Part shown: one piece after another, positions 52,029-60,774 of the stretch
Numbering within the stretch: the stretch's first letter is position 1
How the letters are laid out: each line of letters starts with the position of its first letter
Source of the DNA: Acetomicrobium thermoterrenum DSM 13490
GTDB lineage: Bacteria > Synergistota > Synergistia > Synergistales > Acetomicrobiaceae
Assembly (NCBI RefSeq): GCF_900107215.1
Contig: NZ_FNPD01000003.1
Coordinates: 62,001-126,000 of the forward strand
Reading direction: 5' to 3'
DNA: 64,000 nt
Notes under the pieces: model-generated
Told to the model about the DNA's origin: nothing
The model's database searches: none
What the model saw: the letters and a program-made list of their open reading frames with translations, nothing else
Translations under genes and position numbers: made by a program

Positions 52029-53006
52029 CTAGCCCTCCTTCACGCCGTCAGAATAAAGATGACATGCGACGAAATGCCCTGGCAATATTTCACTTAAAGC
52101 TGGAAGTTCCATGCGACATCTGTCAAAACAAAAATCACACCTGGGATGAAACCTGCAACCGGAGGGAGGGGATACCAAATCAGGCACAGAACCAGGGATG
52201 CCGGTCAACTCCCTAGAAGCTCCTATTATTGGAATAGAACTTATCAGACCCTTTGTATAAGGGTGCAAAGGTTCATCGAATATTTCCTCCGAGTTAGATA
52301 TCTCGATGACATTCCCGGCGTACATCACGGTTATCCTGTCGCAAAATTCTGAAGCAACCCCAAGATCGTGGGTTATCAGGATAACTGCGTTTTTCCCAAT
52401 CTTCACCAATTCGTCCAATAATTGTAGTATCTGCGCCTGAATGGTTACGTCTAGCGCAGAAGTTGGTTCATCGGCTATCAGTAGTTTTGGTTTTATCGCC
52501 AGTGCCATGGCAATCATTGCCCTTTGGGCCATGCCACCGCTCAATTCGTGGGGGTATAAATCTATCGATCTTTTCCAATCAAGACCCACCATTTCCAGAC
52601 TCTCAGGCACAAGCTTGTAGGCATCGCCTATATCGATATCATTTCTATGGGCTATTGCCTCTGCAATCTGAAATCCTACTTTGAAAACGGGGTTTAGGGC
52701 AGAAATGGGTTCTTGAAATATCATGGACATTCTTTTGCCTCGAATATGTCTGTCCATTTCCTCTTCGGAAAGTTTTAGGATGTCATTGCCCTCGAACAAA
52801 ATTTGCCCATCTATTATTTCACCCGGAGCCTCTATCAGTCTCATGACAGAAAGAGCGGACACGGACTTACCACAACCCGTTTCTCCTACTATGCCTAAGC
52901 GTTCCTCTTCGTTAAGCCATAGCCTTACTCCGTTAAGCGCTTTGATAGTCCCCCTGTAGGTATGAAACATGACCCGCAAATCTGAGACATCAAGTAGCCT
53001 TTTCAT
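52029..53006 (-). CDS. Peptide ABC transporter ATP-binding protein, OppD/DppD-like (system 2)
   Basis: A 325-residue ATPase with Walker A GETGCGKS, signature LSGGMAQR, Walker B LLIADEPTSALD and C-terminal CRFHPRCDFCFDRC. Unlike its system 1 counterpart, Walker B has the normal DEPTSALD. AGGAGGT before the ATG lies in the end of the preceding permease gene. Confidence 0.93.
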   Translation of the reverse strand: MKRLLDVSDLRVMFHTYRGTIKALNGVRLWLNEEERLGIVGETGCGKSVSALSVMRLIEAPGEIIDGQILFEGNDILKLSEEEMDRHIRGKRMSMIFQEPISALNPVFKVGFQIAEAIAHRNDIDIGDAYKLVPESLEMVGLDWKRSIDLYPHELSGGMAQRAMIAMALAIKPKLLIADEPTSALDVTIQAQILQLLDELVKIGKNAVILITHDLGVASEFCDRITVMYAGNVIEISNSEEIFDEPLHPYTKGLISSIPIIGASRELTGIPGSVPDLVSPPSGCRFHPRCDFCFDRCRMELPALSEILPGHFVACHLYSDGVKEG

Positions 53007-53013
53007 AAACCAA

Positions 53014-53898
53014 TTACCTCCTAATCCTCGGGTCCATCATGTCACGTATACCATCGCCTAGAAGATTAAATCCCAAGACTACCAATGCTATGAATAAACC
53101 GGGAAATGTCGATATCCACCACTGTTCCACGAGATAACTTCGGCCATCGCTTACGATAGCACCCCATTCAGGTGTAGGAGGCTGGGCACCAAGGCCGAGG
53201 AAGCCCAAACCTGCTGCCGTCAATATTATGGACCCCATCCTCAAGGACAGCTGAACCAACACTGGCGACATGCACATGGGCAATATATGAAGGAGCAATA
53301 TCCTGATGTTGCTGGCGCCCAGAGCTCTTATCGCTTCAATGTAAGGCAACGATTTTATCTTCATTGATTCGGCACGCGCTAACCTTGCTATAATGGTCCA
53401 CCCTACCAAGGATATTGCGATGATGGCATTAAATACTCCACGACCCAGCATGGCCGATAAAGCCATGGCCAAGATCAAGTTGGGGAAGGACAAAAATACA
53501 TCGGTAATTCTCATTAAAACATCGTCGATTACACCGCCAAAATATCCTGCCGTTATACCTACTGCAAGCCCTATCGTTCCGCTAATCACTGTTACAAGCA
53601 AAATAATACCAACTTCAATACGCGCCCCGTATACAACTCTACTAAAGATATCCCTGCCAAATTGATCCGTCCCAAATATATGCTCACTGCTTGGTGGGAG
53701 CAGGGTTCGGGAAAGATCGACTTCTATAGGATCGTAGGGAGCTATTAAGGGGGCAAAAATAGCAATCAATATGAAAAAGGCAACCAGAACGGTCCCCACC
53801 ATCGCCAGTTTGTTTTGCCTCCACAGGTAAAGGGTATGTTTCCAGTCTTCGACCAAAAGTTGTCGGCGTGATATCACGTTCGAGCCTTCGTTATGCAA
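53014..53898 (-). CDS. Peptide ABC transporter permease, OppC/DppC-like (system 2)
   Basis: A 294-residue permease with the OppC N-terminal segment (LYLWRQNKLAMVGTVL), HIFGTDQFGRDIFSRV and an EAA-like loop (ALGASNIRILLLHILP). The start is TTG at 53898 behind GGGGG; a later start is possible but would remove the conserved N-terminus. It lies 12 bases after the OppB-like gene. Confidence 0.92.
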   Translation of the reverse strand: MHNEGSNVISRRQLLVEDWKHTLYLWRQNKLAMVGTVLVAFFILIAIFAPLIAPYDPIEVDLSRTLLPPSSEHIFGTDQFGRDIFSRVVYGARIEVGIILLVTVISGTIGLAVGITAGYFGGVIDDVLMRITDVFLSFPNLILAMALSAMLGRGVFNAIIAISLVGWTIIARLARAESMKIKSLPYIEAIRALGASNIRILLLHILPMCMSPVLVQLSLRMGSIILTAAGLGFLGLGAQPPTPEWGAIVSDGRSYLVEQWWISTFPGLFIALVVLGFNLLGDGIRDMMDPRIRR

Positions 53899-53910
53899 AC
53901 TGCAACCCCC

Positions 53911-54921
53911 CTATACTCTCATCCTTGGATCTAAAGCTGCGTAGATTATATCAACAACCAAGTTGACTAGGGAATAAACAACAGCGACAAATAGGGTGCC
54001 ACCCATGATTGCCGGATAATCCAAGAGAAGCAAAGAATTGACTATATATCGACCGAGTCCGGGCCAACCGAAAATTGTTTCAGTTAAAACAGCTCCCTCG
54101 AGCAAGCTGCCGAAGGTCAATCCTATTACCGTAACAACAGGTATCAAGGCATTGCGCAAGGCATGTCTGTATATGACAAGCCTTCTTCCTATTCCTTTGG
54201 CCTTAGCTGTTCTTATGAAATCTTGCCTTAATACGTCTAACATGCTCGATCGCATGATTCTGGCAATTGAAGCTGTCGCGGAGTAACCGAGGACGACAGC
54301 GGGTAATATTATATGCGATAAAGCATCTTTAAAAGCACCAAAGTCTCCTGCCAGAAGGGAGTCCAACAGCAAAAGACCCGTAACCTTGGGCGGCATGACG
54401 GTAAATATTCCAACCCTCCCGCTGCCTGGCAGCCAACCCAAACGATAATAAAAGAGAATTAAAAGCAAAAGGCCCGTCCAGAAAACAGGCATAGATACAC
54501 CCAATATAGAAAAAACTCTACAAAAATGATCTACCAGCTTGTTACGATGTACCGCAGAAAAAATTCCCAAAGGTACCCCTAAAATTATGGAGATTAGAGC
54601 TGCCACTAAAGCAAGCTCTAACGTTGCAGGGAAAAACTCAGCAATATCCTTTATGACCGGCCTGTTGCTTTTAATTGATACTCCCAAATCGCCTCTCACG
54701 ACACCCGACATGAAATCGAGAAATTGGTCGAAAAGGGGTTTGTCCAAACCTAAGCGCCTTCTCATCTCATCAACCAATTCTATAGGGGCGTTGCCTCCCA
54801 AAATTGCGCCTACGGGATCTGCAGGTATCGCTCTAGCTACCACGAAGACCACAACGGATACGCCAAATAGGACGATAAGCATCAAAAATAACCTTTTTAT
54901 GATGAAGGTTTCAAGCTTCAT
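53911..54921 (-). CDS. Peptide ABC transporter permease, OppB/DppB-like (system 2)
   Basis: A 336-residue permease with an N-terminal helix (LFGVSVVVFVVARAIPADPV) and blocks such as GVPLGIFSAVHR and TAKAKGIGRRLVIYRHALRN, the EAA loop. GGGGGAT precedes the ATG. It is separated from its binding-protein gene by 138 bases that hold a very strong hairpin, so it is likely expressed at a lower level than the binding protein. Confidence 0.92.
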   Translation of the reverse strand: MKLETFIIKRLFLMLIVLFGVSVVVFVVARAIPADPVGAILGGNAPIELVDEMRRRLGLDKPLFDQFLDFMSGVVRGDLGVSIKSNRPVIKDIAEFFPATLELALVAALISIILGVPLGIFSAVHRNKLVDHFCRVFSILGVSMPVFWTGLLLLILFYYRLGWLPGSGRVGIFTVMPPKVTGLLLLDSLLAGDFGAFKDALSHIILPAVVLGYSATASIARIMRSSMLDVLRQDFIRTAKAKGIGRRLVIYRHALRNALIPVVTVIGLTFGSLLEGAVLTETIFGWPGLGRYIVNSLLLLDYPAIMGGTLFVAVVYSLVNLVVDIIYAALDPRMRV

Positions 54922-54957
54922 TTATACTTAATCCCCCTGCTTTATCTCTTAATAGAC

Positions 54958-55002
54958 TAAATCATATATAAGGGGTTTATTAAACCCCTTATATATGATT
55001 TA
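54958..55002 (-). terminator. 21-bp perfect hairpin between the binding protein and permease genes
   Basis: The arms at 54958-54978 and 54982-55002 are perfectly complementary (21 bp) around a 3-base ATT loop, with a GGGG/CCCC core. Sitting between the binding protein and the permease, it probably acts as an attenuator or mRNA 3'-end stabiliser, as in other importer operons. The T-run after it on the minus strand is weak, so read-through is expected. Confidence 0.75.
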
Positions 55003-55059
55003 TATTCCAACATCTCGCAAAAAATGCATTTAAGAGAAGTCTCTAGTATGACTCGGAGC

Positions 55060-56649
55060 TTACTTCTTCGAAATTTTAGTAAAGTCGAAGGTGATGCTGT
55101 AACCTGCAGCTGCCTCTTCAAATCCTATTAAATTATCCCTTATTACCCAGAAATCCAATGGTTGATAGAGCAGAGCAAAGGGGCTTTTCTCGATCCAATA
55201 TTCCTGAAGTTCCTTGTAAAGTTCCAATCGCCGTTCGTCGTTTAATTCCAATCCTGCTTTCTCCGCAAGATCAGCTGCATGATCGTCGTACCACATGGTC
55301 CTCCAGGCAAGTTGCTTTACTCTGTAGTTTGCGAAGGGCTTTGCCAAGGCATCCGGGTCCGGATAATCAATGCCCCATCCTGCCAATATAATTTGATGTC
55401 CCTGCTGCCTGTATTTAGCGTACATTTCAGAAGCCGGCATTGTTGTCACCTTGGCTTTTATCCCAACTTCCGCGAGGTTGGATTGGATAAGCACGGCTTC
55501 ATCCATTCTGATTTGAGTCGGATTCGTCAAAAGTTCGACTTCAAAACCTTCAGGGTACCCTGCTTCATTCAATAATTGCCTTGCCTTTTCTACATCCTTT
55601 TTGTAAGGGTTCATCTCAATATAACCAAAGTAGCCGATGGGAATAAAGTTTTGGTTAAGTACGGCAAACCCCTTGAGCACGGAATCAATTATCGCATCGT
55701 AATCAATAGCGTATTTGACGGCTTTGACAACTCTCTCGTCCTTGAAGGGCCCCCACTGGGCGTTCATGGCAACGTATTCATTGGACTGAGACGGGACTGT
55801 TACCAACTTAACGCCTTTTTGGGGCGAATCTCTGAGCTGGGCAGCCTGTTCCGTCGTAACCCTCCAGGCCACATCGACATCGCCTTTTTGCACAAGGAGA
55901 AACTGAGTCGTCGCTTCAGGCACGTCTTTAATATATATTTGTTTAATAGCAGGTTCACCACCCCAATAGTATTGATTAGCACGAAGCAAGACGTGATCAT
56001 TTCTCTTCCATTCGACTATCTCATAGGGCCCCGCGCCTGCTCCTGCAGATTTATCCTGGAGGAAGGCCTCTCCAAAGTCACCATTTATTTCGTTTGCCAT
56101 GACTACTTTCTTGTTTACAATTCCTCCCCAAGAGCCTCCTAAAATAGAAAGGATTATATTTGGGGCGAGGGGTTTGGTCTTTAAAACGACAGTCATATCA
56201 TCTTCTTTTAGGATCGTTTCATTCATATTTTCCTTTGTTAAACCAATTTCCTCCAACAACCATGCAGGCGACTTTCCAATGCTCAAAAGCCTTTGAAAGG
56301 AAAAGATGACGTCGTCGGCCGTGACGGGATCGCCATTAGAAAAGCGAGCGTTTTTTCTAAGATGAAATACATATTTCGTGCCGTCTTCCAGGATGTCCCA
56401 GCTTTCTGCCAAGGCCGGTACGGGAGTTAAAACCCCATTAACCGGTTGGATATGGGTTAGCCCCGAATAGCCTGCCTCCGTAATCTGTGCCGCAAAGGTC
56501 TCGTAGCAAACGGCCGGGTCCAGTGAAATTAATATCTGCGTATCGGCAGCGATAACCAATGAATCTTTAGGAATCGCTGCAAAAGAAGCAGAGGCAAACA
56601 AAAAACAACTCAGAAACGCCAAACACCACACCATAACCCTTTTCCTCAT
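55060..56649 (-). CDS. Peptide ABC transporter substrate-binding protein (SBP_bac_5, system 2)
   Basis: A 529-residue binding protein with a signal peptide (MRKRVMVWCLAFLSCFLFASASFA, cleavage near SFA-AI); a cysteine lies within the hydrophobic core but no clear lipobox. Family blocks: ISLDPAVCYETFA, ESWDILEDGTKYVFHLRKNA, VTADDVIFSFQRLL and GWGIDYPDPDALA (about 416-428), which resembles DppA-type proteins. GAGGAGG lies 9 bases before the ATG. First gene of the operon. Confidence 0.93.
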   Translation of the reverse strand: MRKRVMVWCLAFLSCFLFASASFAAIPKDSLVIAADTQILISLDPAVCYETFAAQITEAGYSGLTHIQPVNGVLTPVPALAESWDILEDGTKYVFHLRKNARFSNGDPVTADDVIFSFQRLLSIGKSPAWLLEEIGLTKENMNETILKEDDMTVVLKTKPLAPNIILSILGGSWGGIVNKKVVMANEINGDFGEAFLQDKSAGAGAGPYEIVEWKRNDHVLLRANQYYWGGEPAIKQIYIKDVPEATTQFLLVQKGDVDVAWRVTTEQAAQLRDSPQKGVKLVTVPSQSNEYVAMNAQWGPFKDERVVKAVKYAIDYDAIIDSVLKGFAVLNQNFIPIGYFGYIEMNPYKKDVEKARQLLNEAGYPEGFEVELLTNPTQIRMDEAVLIQSNLAEVGIKAKVTTMPASEMYAKYRQQGHQIILAGWGIDYPDPDALAKPFANYRVKQLAWRTMWYDDHAADLAEKAGLELNDERRLELYKELQEYWIEKSPFALLYQPLDFWVIRDNLIGFEEAAAGYSITFDFTKISKK

Positions 56650-56683
56650 TCACTTATACCTCCTCAACTGATAGGGTGTCGTT

Positions 56684-56713
56684 ATTTTACCAAGACATTA
56701 TAATCGGTGTCAA
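56684..56713 (-). promoter_or_regulatory. Predicted promoter of ABC system 2
   Basis: Minus strand TTGACA (56713-56708), 18 bases, TAAAAT (56689-56684), 35 bases before the ATG at 56649. The -35 is a perfect consensus. Confidence 0.6.
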
Positions 56714-56737
56714 AAATACTAAATTTCCAGAAAAATA

Positions 56738-56787
56738 GGGACGGCTTCTCTGGTTTCGCGCAGCTTCATTCAAAAGAAAACCGTCCC
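56738..56787 (-). terminator. GGGACGG inverted repeat, terminator or REP-like element
   Basis: GGGACGG (56738-56744) pairs with CCGTCCC (56781-56787). On the minus strand the right arm is followed by TATTTTT, so it can terminate the M20D gene upstream. The sequence CAAAAGAAAACCGTCCCC next to it recalls the repeated GGGGACGGTTCT-type palindromes linked to REP-associated transposases in many anaerobes (recollection). Confidence 0.55.
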
Positions 56788-56834
56788 CGAGATATAAGAT
56801 GCCTATAGATAAGATATGGAATTATTGTTATAAC

Positions 56835-58016
56835 CTAATTCAATTCCAGATATTTTTTGGCCAGCAGCACGTATGTCGCCACGCCTTGCCACAAGACATC
56901 TTCATCCACGTCAAATTTGGGGTGATGGTGAGGATATATTATACCTTTCTCTTCGTTTCTGATGCCAAGTTGAACAAATACGCCGGGAATTTTTTGCGTA
57001 TAGAAAGCAAAATCCTCGCCACCCATGGTCATTTCGGCTTCCATGACGGGCCCAATTGCCTTCAAAACGTCCAACGCAAAGTCCGTAAGTTGGGGATCGT
57101 TTATCAGGGGAGGGTAGGGAGCTCGAAAAAACTCAAATGAAGAATTACATCCCCATCCTTTAGAATAGCACTCAACCAAGGATTGCATTCTCTTTACCAG
57201 CATATCCCTCAAATCGGAATCAAAAGTCCTCAGCGTACCCTTCATCTCCACTGAATCGGGAATTATATTGTATCCGTGGCTTGCCTCGATCACCGGTAAC
57301 GTAATTACTGCCGGAGAAAAGGGATTAACGGCTCGGGAGACTAATTTATGAAAGGCGTTATATATATCCGCAGCTGGTGCTGTGGGATCATTGGTCAGGT
57401 GAGGGTGCGCCGCGTGCCCTCCTTTGCCAGAGATCTTAATTTGAAAACCGTCTGACGAAGCCATCATGGGCCCCTTCCTGGTAGCTAAAACTCCCGACGG
57501 AACTTCTACCCATACATGAATTCCGAATATGGCATCTACATCGTCAATATGGCCTTCTTCTACGACTTGCTTAGCGCCGGCTCCGCCTTCCTCTCCCGGT
57601 TGAAATATAAGTTTTACAGTGCCCACAAATGAATCTTTCATGTCGGATATTATCTTTGCAGCACCCAAAAGCATCGCTGCATGCGCATCATGGCCACAGG
57701 CATGCATTTTTCCTTCAAAAGCGGATTTGTAGGGAACGTCGTTTTCCTCTTTTACATCCAACGCGTCGATATCTGCTCTGAGCGCTACGGTCTTTCCTTT
57801 TTCGCCACATTTCAAAGTTCCTATTACTCCAGTACCAGCGGTCCTCTTTGTTTCGTAACCCCACTGTTTTAAAAGTTCTTCCACGATATCTCCTGTCCTT
57901 TTTTCCTCGAATTTAACCTCGGGATGTTGGTGAAAATCCCTTCGCCTTTCCACGACAAAACCCTGCATTTTCTTGGCAAATTCGATGATTTCATTTGTTA
58001 AATCACTGTTAGTCAT
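56835..58016 (-). CDS. M20D-family amidohydrolase, AbgB-like partner
   Basis: A 393-residue metal-dependent amidohydrolase. Metal motifs MHACGHDAHAAML (about 98-110), FQPGEEGGAG, GIHVWVEVPSG, and TMGGEDFAFYTQ; C-terminal YPHHHPKFD. It resembles aminobenzoyl-glutamate, hippurate or IAA-amino-acid hydrolases. It lies 38 bases after an AbgT-type carrier gene, so it probably cleaves what that carrier imports. AAGGGG precedes the ATG. A paralogue is at 21483. Confidence 0.92.
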   Translation of the reverse strand: MTNSDLTNEIIEFAKKMQGFVVERRRDFHQHPEVKFEEKRTGDIVEELLKQWGYETKRTAGTGVIGTLKCGEKGKTVALRADIDALDVKEENDVPYKSAFEGKMHACGHDAHAAMLLGAAKIISDMKDSFVGTVKLIFQPGEEGGAGAKQVVEEGHIDDVDAIFGIHVWVEVPSGVLATRKGPMMASSDGFQIKISGKGGHAAHPHLTNDPTAPAADIYNAFHKLVSRAVNPFSPAVITLPVIEASHGYNIIPDSVEMKGTLRTFDSDLRDMLVKRMQSLVECYSKGWGCNSSFEFFRAPYPPLINDPQLTDFALDVLKAIGPVMEAEMTMGGEDFAFYTQKIPGVFVQLGIRNEEKGIIYPHHHPKFDVDEDVLWQGVATYVLLAKKYLELN

Positions 58017-58054
58017 TTCAAACCCCTTCTAACATAATTTATTCTTTAAAACTC

Positions 58055-59578
58055 TTATAGCCTTATTGGAGCGCCCGGTCCAAGAGGTAGTCCCAGATAA
58101 AACCAAACTAATATCATCGCCGTCCAGGTGACCAAAAAGAGCAGGGAATAGATAAACGTTCTAGATATAATGGTCCCTACTCCCACGTCTTTCTTATACA
58201 CGCTCGCAAAACCAAGAATTATCGGAAAGTAAGTGAAAAGCGGAGTAAATGAATTTGTGCTGGAATCTCCTATTCTATAGAGTAACTGCGTCCATTCGGG
58301 AGTGTAACCGAGATAATACATCATTGGTACTATGACAGGCGCTAAAAAGGCCCACTTCGTTGAACCGCTGGACAAAAACAGGTTCACAAAAGTTGAGATT
58401 ATTACTATGGACACAAAAAGCCCCACGCCTGTAAAGTTGGCCACTTCTAAAATGTGGGCAAGTTTGATGGCAAGAATTGATGCCATATTTGTATGGGTAA
58501 AAGTATAGGTAAAGTTAGCTATCGGCAACATAACAACGATGTATGACGCCATGGTCTTCATGCTCTCTACCATATAATTAATCATATCGGTAGGCTTTTT
58601 GACCGTGCCCACGTTCTTTCCGTATACCCAACCGGCGATAACGAAGAAAACGAACAGAATTGGAATCATTCCCCTCAAGAAAATGGAGGGAACTATCGTA
58701 TTTTTAACGGGATCACGCAGAGGACCGCCCGGTATCAGCGTCAGAAGAAACATCAAAAGAAAGAAACCAAAAGCAGCCAATCCGGCTTTTTTCATACTGC
58801 TAAGCTCCCTCTCTGTAAGGGGTGTTAAGTATTCATGAGGAACTTGAGCATGTTCATATTCGGGATCCCATCTCGCCAGCCTTGGCATAGCAAATTTAAT
58901 GGTAAATACTGTTCCGACAATGGTAACTACAAAAACAGACGCGATCATAAAAAAGTAATTGGCTGTGGGATAAACGTTATAGGATGGATCAGCTATTCTA
59001 GCTGAAGTGTTTGTAATGCCTGCCAAGAGCACATCAGTTCCGGCTATAAACAAATTTGCAGTAAATCCCGAAGCAGCAGCAACATAACCTAATATTAAAC
59101 CAAAAATAGGATCTTTCTTTCTTGCATAAAACAGTGCAGCTGTTAAAGGCGGAATAATAACTGTTCCGGCATCAGAGGCTAAATTGGAACACATGCCTAT
59201 TATAAAAATAGCCGGGATCATCAATTTGTCTGGAACTGTGGTGAGCGTTTTCATTATCGCAGGTATGAACCCAGCCCTTTCAGCGAAACCAGCTGCCATC
59301 ATCATAACCAAAACCAGACCTAATGGCGGAAACTTGGTGAAATTGCCGACCATATTTGACAGGATCCAATCCAATCCCTTTCGATTCAATAAACTCATAA
59401 TTTCGATTTTCTCATTGCTGCCTGGTGCAACTGCAGATACGCCGGCCAGAACACCGGAAAGGACAATTACAAGTAGCCAGAAAAACAAAAATATCCAAAA
59501 TATGTGGGGCAACTTGTTTCCGACTCGTTCAATCCATCCAACGAACCTCGATAAGATGCCATTCTCACTCTTAGCCAA
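58055..59578 (-). CDS. AbgT-family transporter (p-aminobenzoyl-glutamate carrier-like)
   Basis: A 507-residue ion-driven membrane carrier with about 12-13 hydrophobic segments. The family start FVGWIERVGNKLPHIFWIF (cited by its core GNKLPHIF), then DAGTVIIPPLTAALFYARKK and FLSSGSTKWAFLAPVIVPM are diagnostic of AbgT/YdaH proteins, which move aminobenzoyl-glutamate or similar amides. The start is TTG, 6 bases after GGGAGGAG. Divergent from lysW. With the M20D gene it forms a carrier-hydrolase pair like E. coli abgT-abgB. The true cargo could be another N-acyl amino acid. Confidence 0.93.
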   Translation of the reverse strand: MAKSENGILSRFVGWIERVGNKLPHIFWIFLFFWLLVIVLSGVLAGVSAVAPGSNEKIEIMSLLNRKGLDWILSNMVGNFTKFPPLGLVLVMMMAAGFAERAGFIPAIMKTLTTVPDKLMIPAIFIIGMCSNLASDAGTVIIPPLTAALFYARKKDPIFGLILGYVAAASGFTANLFIAGTDVLLAGITNTSARIADPSYNVYPTANYFFMIASVFVVTIVGTVFTIKFAMPRLARWDPEYEHAQVPHEYLTPLTERELSSMKKAGLAAFGFFLLMFLLTLIPGGPLRDPVKNTIVPSIFLRGMIPILFVFFVIAGWVYGKNVGTVKKPTDMINYMVESMKTMASYIVVMLPIANFTYTFTHTNMASILAIKLAHILEVANFTGVGLFVSIVIISTFVNLFLSSGSTKWAFLAPVIVPMMYYLGYTPEWTQLLYRIGDSSTNSFTPLFTYFPIILGFASVYKKDVGVGTIISRTFIYSLLFLVTWTAMILVWFYLGLPLGPGAPIRL

Positions 59579-59678
59579 AACGAACTCCTCCCTTCGATAT
59601 TTAAAACTACATTTAAAATTTGAAAGTCACCTTGGAATTATACATGGCTTTGTGTTTTTTATGAATCATTTTAAGAGC

Positions 59679-59707
59679 TTGACACGCATGAAACTCTAGT
59701 TTATAAT
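59679..59707 (+). promoter_or_regulatory. Consensus sigma70 promoter of the lysW operon
   Basis: TTGACA (59679-59684), 17 bases, TATAAT (59702-59707): both boxes match consensus exactly. It lies 36 bases before the lysW ATG and leaves a short leader with no room for a riboswitch. Confidence 0.85.
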
Positions 59708-59743
59708 CTCGAAATTATTAAATTCTGGTTTGGAGGGATCGTC

Positions 59744-59917
59744 ATGTCTAAATTTGTAAACTGCGTAGTGTGCGAAGGAAAGGTGGAAGTATCCGATGAA
59801 CTTTTAGAAGGGGAAATTATCACCTGTCCCGACTGCGGATCTGAACTGGAAGTGATTTCTTTGGATCCCTTAACGGTGGCAGAAGCACCCGAAGTGCAGG
59901 AGGATTGGGGAGAATAA
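59744..59917 (+). CDS. lysW: Amino-group carrier protein LysW
   Basis: A 57-residue acidic carrier protein to whose C-terminal glutamate the amino group of alpha-aminoadipate (or glutamate) is attached during lysine/arginine synthesis. Four zinc cysteines: C7 and C10 (NCVVC), C28 and C31 (TCPDC). It ends with EDWGE, the exact LysW C-terminal motif. GGAGGGATC lies before the ATG. Its TAA overlaps the ATG of lysX by one base. Because it is shorter than a usual gene cutoff it is easily missed. Confidence 0.97.
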   Translation: MSKFVNCVVCEGKVEVSDELLEGEIITCPDCGSELEVISLDPLTVAEAPEVQEDWGE

Positions 59918-60774
59918 TGGCCAAGGTCTTCATGTTCTATTCCCGTCTTAGGGCTGAGGAGAAAATGATAATTGAGGCAGCAAAGGCAAGAGAAATCCCT
60001 TTAGAATCGATTGTCGTCTCCGACTTGGTCTGGCCCAACGATATTTGTCAAAGGAAAGATGTGGCCCTGTGCCGCTGTATTGGACACAGGCAAAATCTTG
60101 CGCTGGCGTTAACGTTAGAGGCAATGGGCGTAACCACCATAAACCCTTCCGACGTCATGAATATATGTTCGGACAAAATCGCCACTTCTTCGAAGCTCTC
60201 TATAGCAGGCATTCCCCAACCCAATTATGCTGTGGCCTTTTCGTTGGAGGGCACACTAAAATGCGTTGAAAAAATGGGATATCCCGTCGTCTTGAAACCC
60301 CCCGTCGGCAGTTGGGGAAGGCTTTTGGCAAAGGTCAACGACAAGGATGCGCTGGAAGCAGTAGTCGAACATAAGTTGCACTTGGGTTCGCAGCACAGCG
60401 CAATTTACATTCAAAAATATGTCGACAAAAATGGATTCGACATAAGGGCCACCATAATAGGAGATTCTCCCGTATCGGCCATAAGAAGGTGCAGCAATCA
60501 TTGGATTACGAACACCGCAAGGGGCGGCGAGGCACAAAACTACCCTCTGACCGATGAACTCAAGAAATTGCTTGTTGATGTTCAAAGGGCTATCGGTGGA
60601 AAATTACTTGCCGTCGATGTGTTTGAGACCTATAACGGCTATCTCGTGAACGAAGTCAACGGCCAGCCGGAGTTTAGAAGCTCTCACGAAAGGATAACAG
60701 GCGTTGATGTTGCCGGAAAGATAGTCGAGATGGCTTGGACATTGGCTCAAGAGAGTGATGAAAATGACTTTTAA
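59917..60774 (+). CDS. lysX: LysW ligase (alpha-aminoadipate or glutamate-LysW), ATP-grasp
   Basis: A 285-residue ATP-grasp ligase that joins the C-terminal Glu of LysW to the amino group of alpha-aminoadipate (LysX) or glutamate (ArgX). Motifs: VVLKPPVGSWGRLLAKV (about 126-142), FDIRATIIGD, RGGEAQNYPL and the Mg-binding LVNEVNGQPEF near residue 250. The ATG overlaps the lysW stop. I cannot fix the substrate from motifs with certainty, so lysine versus ornithine remains open. Confidence 0.93.
   Translation: MAKVFMFYSRLRAEEKMIIEAAKAREIPLESIVVSDLVWPNDICQRKDVALCRCIGHRQNLALALTLEAMGVTTINPSDVMNICSDKIATSSKLSIAGIPQPNYAVAFSLEGTLKCVEKMGYPVVLKPPVGSWGRLLAKVNDKDALEAVVEHKLHLGSQHSAIYIQKYVDKNGFDIRATIIGDSPVSAIRRCSNHWITNTARGGEAQNYPLTDELKKLLVDVQRAIGGKLLAVDVFETYNGYLVNEVNGQPEFRSSHERITGVDVAGKIVEMAWTLAQESDENDF

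Noticed and set aside
59184-59699. 171-codon plus-strand frame opposite AbgT
   Set aside because: Antisense to a clear transporter gene, and its end covers the lysW promoter; no ribosome site.
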